This document shows, piece after piece, positions 59,640-64,000 of a stretch of 64,000 nt of DNA. The notes below the pieces were generated by a model. That model worked only from the letters and a program-made list of their open reading frames with translations, made no database searches and had not been told where the DNA came from. Origin of the DNA: Equus caballus (Eukaryota > Chordata > Mammalia > Perissodactyla > Equidae); the NCBI RefSeq assembly GCF_041296265.1, contig NC_091712.1, forward strand, positions 10,945,001 through 11,009,000. Reading direction: 5' to 3'. The position numbers and the translations under genes are program-made. Within the stretch, counting starts at the first letter, position 1. The number at the start of each line of letters is the position of its first letter.

Positions 59640-60641
59640 CTTTGATATGAAAAAAATGTTTTCATTATTTTGGTGATGATCTCCTTGACTTCTTTATTTC
59701 TCAGACTCTAAATCAGAGGATTCAACATGAGGATAACTACTTTGTGTAAAACACAGAGGCCATTTTGACTGTGTACCTGTAGTTATTGGAGTTGCGTACA
59801 CAACGGAGGAAGAGAATGGCAGCATGGAAGATGGTGATGGTGGTCAGGTGTGAAGCACAGGTGGAAAAGACTTTGCAGCATCTACCAACTGAATGCATCT
59901 TCAGGGTCATGACAGTGAACACATAAGACATGAGAATGATGAGCAATATACTCACCTCATTAAAGGTGGCAACAATAAAGAAATAATTGTCTAAGAATCA
60001 GAGCAAGAAAAGGAAATCAAGGAGGACAGCTCACAGAAGTGATTGATTATATTGACACCTTGAAAAGATAACTTAGCAGAACATGTGAGTAGCGAAGAAC
60101 ATGCTACTCCCCATGCATATGCTACAAGTACTAGCACAGCACAGAGTTTCTGTGACATGGCAACTGTGTAGCACAGAGGGTTGCAAATGGCCACAAAATG
60201 GTCATAGGCCATTACAGCAAATGTAATTAATTCAGTCATCACAAATGTGCAAAAGAAAAAGAATTGCCTCATATATCCTGAAAACAAAATGGTTCTGTCT
60301 GCTGCAAGCAGGTTCACCAGCATCTTGGCTGTAATGATGGAGGAGTAGCAGAAATCCACAAGTGAGAAATAGCTTAGAAAAAAGTACTTGGATATGTGTA
60401 GTTTGGGGTTAGTTTTGATAATCACAATCATTTGAAGATTTCTTACCACACTGAGGCTGTAAATGACCAGAAACATCACAAAGAGCGGGGTTAGCAGTTC
60501 TGGGAAATACGAGAAGCCCAAGAGGGAGAATATGGCCCCAGCAGTTATATTTCTCTGTTGCAAATATTTTTCCTGATGGTAGGATCTGAAAATCAGTCTT
60601 AGAAATAATACATTATGGAGAACAATTGGCACATGAAGCAT
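59640..60641 (-). pseudogene. Olfactory receptor, OR5D-like pseudogene
   Basis: A class II odorant GPCR of the OR5D/OR5L group. An open frame of 216 codons (60641-59991) covers most of it: [20 protein letters not shown] (N-terminus), TM1 with [20 protein letters not shown] where GN is expected, [59 protein letters not shown] (TM3) followed by [10 protein letters not shown] (DRF with Arg changed to His), [29 protein letters not shown] (one Phe short), SFSCSDS then TAG. A small shift leads to [58 protein letters not shown], a stop and shift, then MLNPLI, a TAG, and SLRNKEVKEI. The usual ATG just before the receptor N-terminus is not visible; the nearest upstream in-frame ATG would add about 28 residues. 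Similarity to OR5D18 is from memory. Confidence 0.9.
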
Positions 60642-60858
60642 GCTTAACTTTCCTCTGTGTAGAATATAAGGTGAGACTCAATAGATGTGTTATAATTCTG
60701 ATAGGTGTTAACTATCCAAGATAGGAATACCTAATGATTCAGAAAAGAATTCCTAGTTAATTTTACTTTTTCAAAAATTATAAAACAACTCTATTCATGT
60801 TCCGAAATATAACTCTAAGACTTAAGAATGTAATTATGAACTCAAGAATTTAAATAGT

Positions 60859-61127
60859 GGGGCCGCCCTGTGCCTGAGTGTTTAAGTTCGTGCTCTCCAC
60901 TTTGGTGGCCCAGAGTTTCACCAATTCAGATCCTGGGTGCAGACCTAGCACTGCTCATCAGGGCATGCTGAGGTGGCGTCCCACGTAGCACAACCAGAAG
61001 GACATAGAACTAGAGTATACAACTATGTACTGGGGGGCCTTTGGGAGAAGAAGAAGAATTTAAAAAAAGAAGATTGGCAACAGAAGTTAGCTCAGGTGCC
61101 AATCTTTAAAAAATAAAAAATAAATTA
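60859..61127 (+). mobile_element. ERE SINE (tailed type), forward
   Basis: Head ggggccgccctgtgcctgag, tgtttaagttcgtgctctcc, body gcactgctcatcagggcatg and atgtactggggggcctttgg, tail agattggcaacagaagttag and ctcaggtgccaatctttaaa. Located about 215 bases upstream of the OR5D-like frame. Target-site duplication not clear. Confidence 0.9.
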
Positions 61128-61489
61128 AAATGGTAACATGTAATCAAATCCTCACGTGAGGCATTCTGATCTTATTGAATTCATGAATTCTGCAAGGAAA
61201 GGTCTAGCAAAATGAAAAAATGTTTTTTCATTCCTACAGTTACTAATGAAAAGCAAAGCACTTGAAATAACTTCTATAATTGGAACTAATTTCTATAAAA
61301 ATATGTGCATATATTGTGATATGAAGAAATAGTCTGTTTACTTGATTATATCTGTATTTGAAATAACAGTTTAGCACTTTAATCATCATTCCTCTTTGTG
61401 ACTAACTACTTCAGATATCAAAGTAAATAATGATTTATGTTTTTTTAATAAAGAATGTCTATTGTACTGCCTACCCTGTGCATTACACC
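61128..61489. other. No recognised feature
   Basis: AT-rich; contains the near-palindrome ttgaattcatgaattc around 61176. Confidence 0.4.
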
Positions 61490-61650
61490 ATGTGTAGCAG
61501 CATCTCTGGTCTCTAACTCGATGACAATATCACCCAAACCCCTGTTCCCTCCATTGTGACAATCAAAAATGTCTCCAGACATTGTCAAACGTCCCTTTGG
61601 GAGAGGAGAGGGATATATGATCATCTGTAGTTAAGAACTATTGCCTTAGC
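61490..61650 (-). mobile_element. MER5A-like hAT-Charlie fragment, reverse
   Basis: gtagcagcatctctggtctc, tgtgacaatcaaaaatgtct, ccagacattgtcaaacgtcc and gtagttaagaactattgcct are the complement of the same MER5A region seen on the + strand at 54540-54795. Confidence 0.75.
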
Positions 61651-62702
61651 AGGTAAATTTTCACCTTTCTTCTGTCTGAATTCAACTGAGAACTAATTTG
61701 CAAATTAAATATGATTGTTTCTGATCTCCCAAATGATGTTATTATATGGATTAAACAATTTGTATTATTGAATCTTTGTATACAATTTATATTATTGTAT
61801 AATTGTATCTTTAAATCTGGGAAGTATTATATTTAAAATCTTCTTTCTAATTATTTTTTCCTTTTTTTTTCTTTTTTCTCTTGTGAGCCAATATATTTTT
61901 TTACCACACTTTACAATCTTATTTAGAGTTTATTACATTTCCCAGAAGCTTCAATTTATATCTTTCAATTCAATTGTATTTAACATTTGCCTATTCTCCC
62001 TTGTACAACTCTTCCAAAATGTCACAGAAGATCACAGACATACACTTGAAAGCTCTCAAGGTCCTTCCATTCTCCCACTCCCTGGAAAAAGTTGTACAGA
62101 CACTGCTGTGTGGGAGCTCAGCGAAGCCAGACCGTCTGAACAAAGCTCTGTAGCAAGAGGGCCCTTCCTATTCCAGACACTTAATGTTTACAGTGGCTCA
62201 AAATTTTCCCCTAATGATTTTTCCCATGAAGAACTGACTGAACCTAAGGCATCTTCTATATACCTTACATGAAAAAAGAATATCCATATTTCTCAGAGCT
62301 ACAAACAAACCTGCTAGTGGAAAAGGCAGCCCCTGTCTTGCCTCTGGAGAGCTAGTCTGGGGGAGATGCTAAGATTCATATCTACTTCCACTCCTTGTAC
62401 CCCTAGACCCTAGAGATAGTTGCTTGCCTTATTTTCCAGAGGACTTAAATCAAGCAATTAAAATTATTGTTTTCTGATGTAATTCTGGCTTCTTGAAAAT
62501 CTGAATAAAAACAACAGCAGCTTTAGAAACATTTTATATAAAAGTTAACAAAGTTTAAATGTCTTCTCGTCATGCACCATGATCATTCTCATAGTCTCCT
62601 CAAATTCAAACTTCTGTATAATAAAAAGTCATAGCAGAAGTTATCTTTTTTATTTGCTCAACAAATATTGCTCTCTTTTTAGTACATTGTTTTATTCTTT
62701 TT
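61651..62702. other. No recognised gene
   Basis: A 129-codon frame at 61883-62272 (+) begins in AT-rich sequence and ends in a more mixed part; no family motif, no promoter or splice context. A T-rich run lies at about 61855-61880. Confidence 0.35.
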
Positions 62703-63105
62703 AAGATTTTTTTAGCTTTATTGAGGTATAATTGACAGATAAATATATTTAAGGAGTACCACCTGGTGTTCCGATGTGCATATGCCTTGTGAAACAATCC
62801 CCACAGTCAAGCTAATTAACATATCATCACTGCAAATTACCTTTCTTTTTTTTCTGGTGAGAACACAACTTCTAACCTGTTAGCAAATTTCAAGTATGTG
62901 ACACAGTGTTATTAATATAGTCACATTTCTGTATATTAGATCTTCAGAATACAGTCAGCTGTATAACTGAAACTTTGTACCCCTTGACCAACATCTCTCC
63001 ATTTCCCCCTCCTCAGTCCCTGGCAACCACCATTCTACTTTCTCCTTCTGTGAATTTGACTGTTTTAGATTCCACAAATAAGTGAATCATGCAGTATTTG
63101 TCTTT
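62703..63105 (-). mobile_element. LINE-1 3' end, antisense
   Basis: agctttattgaggtataatt, gacagataaatatatttaag, taattaacatatcatcactg, tgtaccccttgaccaacatc, ggcaaccaccattctacttt and ttccacaaataagtgaatca give a reversed L1MA/L1MB 3' UTR in good order. Confidence 0.85.
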
Positions 63106-63486
63106 CAAAAATATTTCTTACATATCTACCATGTCCCTGGGCTCTGTAAATCATTACTGCTCCTGCTTACCTAACCACACTGAGGGAGCGGAGAGATCCT
63201 GCTCATAAACCTCAGCTACTTTATTATGTTCCTTCTAAGGGTATTAGGGACAGGGCATCTACTCATGTATACCAATCATAGGACTACAGGCAAGAATTGG
63301 GTTTCTTGTTGTCTCAAAAGGAAGCTATGTCTGGCTAGAACCAGTATATTAGCGTTTCTAAAGTCATTGCAAACATCCTGGATACGTGATAAAAAATATA
63401 GTGTATTCATAGTATGATAACATATTTGCTTTCAATTAAAATACCACATTTCCACAAAATTTTTGATTCTCTCCTTTCTATACAAT
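63106..63486. other. No recognised feature
   Basis: A 63-codon frame at 63226-63417 (+) is unfamiliar. Nothing else seen. Confidence 0.35.
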
Positions 63487-64000
63487 GACAGGACCAGGAA
63501 AAGAATTTGCCACCCCAAAATATGCCTCTTTGACATAAGGGCTATTTTGAGCTGATGGTTAATAAAAAATAGCAGGTGCAGTGAAAGCTCTCAAAACCAA
63601 GTAGAAGTTACCCTTTTGTAAGGGAAATTTATACGAGAAATCGCCACTTGTAAGGGTGCCTCCCTCTCTGTGCCAAGAAGAGAAGGATGACTAAATCTCT
63701 AGAAACTCTTACTAGTGGAGATAGCTTTATCTGCATAACAACTTTACCCTTGATTACTGTTCTTTTCCTGGTAACCTCCTGTAACTGACCCTATCTCCAC
63801 AACAGGGTGGTAAAGCTATTTTTCAGGGGCAAGGCAGGGAGCCAGCCAGGATCAGGCACAGAAGAGGAAATTTTGATCTTCCAGTGGAAACTTATCCTGC
63901 CAGCATTTCTGCATACCAGCCAGTCCTCCCTGATCCCTTAAACCTTACTCCATACCTTGGACAGGTGAGACAGATTTGAGAGCCTGGCCTCTTGTCTTCT
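63487..64000 (+). mobile_element. Probable LTR fossil, cut by window end
   Basis: A GC-richer block starting near gaccaggaaaagaatttgcc with accccaaaatatgcctcttt, gacataagggctattttgag and gctgatggttaataaaaaat, and ending with ttaccttactccataccttg-like sequence and acaggtgagacagatttgag. The layout resembles an endogenous retroviral LTR. Family not named; no coding part visible inside the window. Confidence 0.4.

Noticed and set aside
59991-60641. Possible functional 216-residue receptor
   Set aside because: Only part of the seven-membrane receptor is in this frame. TM5 to TM7 are in other frames with stops, and the coupling motif and start are altered, so it was called a pseudogene.
61883-62272. 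129-codon open frame
   Set aside because: Starts in AT-rich low-complexity sequence and has no family match. The length is not exceptional for chance in 64 kb of six frames.

Overview
The window looks like AT-rich, intron-poor mammalian nuclear DNA. The best clue to the organism is about fourteen copies of a tRNA-derived SINE whose head reads like ggggccggccccgtggccga. Its body ends in a tatgtaccggggggcttt-type motif or in a gagctaacatctgttgcc-type tail. This is the equine repetitive element (ERE) family, so the host is a perissodactyl, most likely a horse or close relative. The identification comes from remembered consensus sequences; no database search was run.

The only host genes I can support are five class II olfactory receptor (OR) copies, and all are broken: an OR4-type 3' end at the left edge (1-225, +), OR4-type copies at 8407-9191 (-) and 30716-31605 (-), an OR4C-like copy at 44756-45645 (-), and an OR5D-like copy at 59640-60641 (-). 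OR4C/OR4P/OR4S genes next to OR5D/OR5L genes is the order in the human 11q11 OR cluster, so the window probably covers the equivalent OR4-to-OR5D boundary. No intact gene, RNA gene or CRISPR array was found.

Layout. 1-8,400: OR4 3' end, then old L2 and L1 pieces and one ERE. 8,400-12,800: OR4 pseudogene, two EREs, MIRs. 12,800-19,722: an almost full-length but decayed sense LINE-1 with an ERE inside it and an inverted L1 3' end just upstream. 19,700-30,700: L2 copies, LTR-like fossils, a hAT fragment and one ERE. 30,700-44,500: OR4 pseudogene, MIR/L2, three EREs and long stretches with nothing recognised. 44,475-45,645: an OR4C-like pseudogene whose last codons are replaced in frame by the end of a 5'-truncated LINE-1. 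45,900-50,400: three EREs and L1/L2 remnants. 50,440-55,990: a nest of antisense L1s invaded by a TA-flanked MITE, an ERE, a MER5-like hAT fragment and a sense L1 3' end. 56,000-64,000: the youngest-looking ERE (58,126), the OR5D-like pseudogene, another ERE, an L1 3' end and a probable LTR running off the right edge.

The genes do not form an operon or pathway. Each OR would have been an independent single-coding-exon gene for an odorant GPCR in olfactory neurons. The main story is the decay of an OR cluster and the layered insertion history of its repeats. I saw no convincing new biological system. The most notable items are the in-frame OR/L1 ORF2 junction and the well-preserved ERE insertions with clean target-site duplications.
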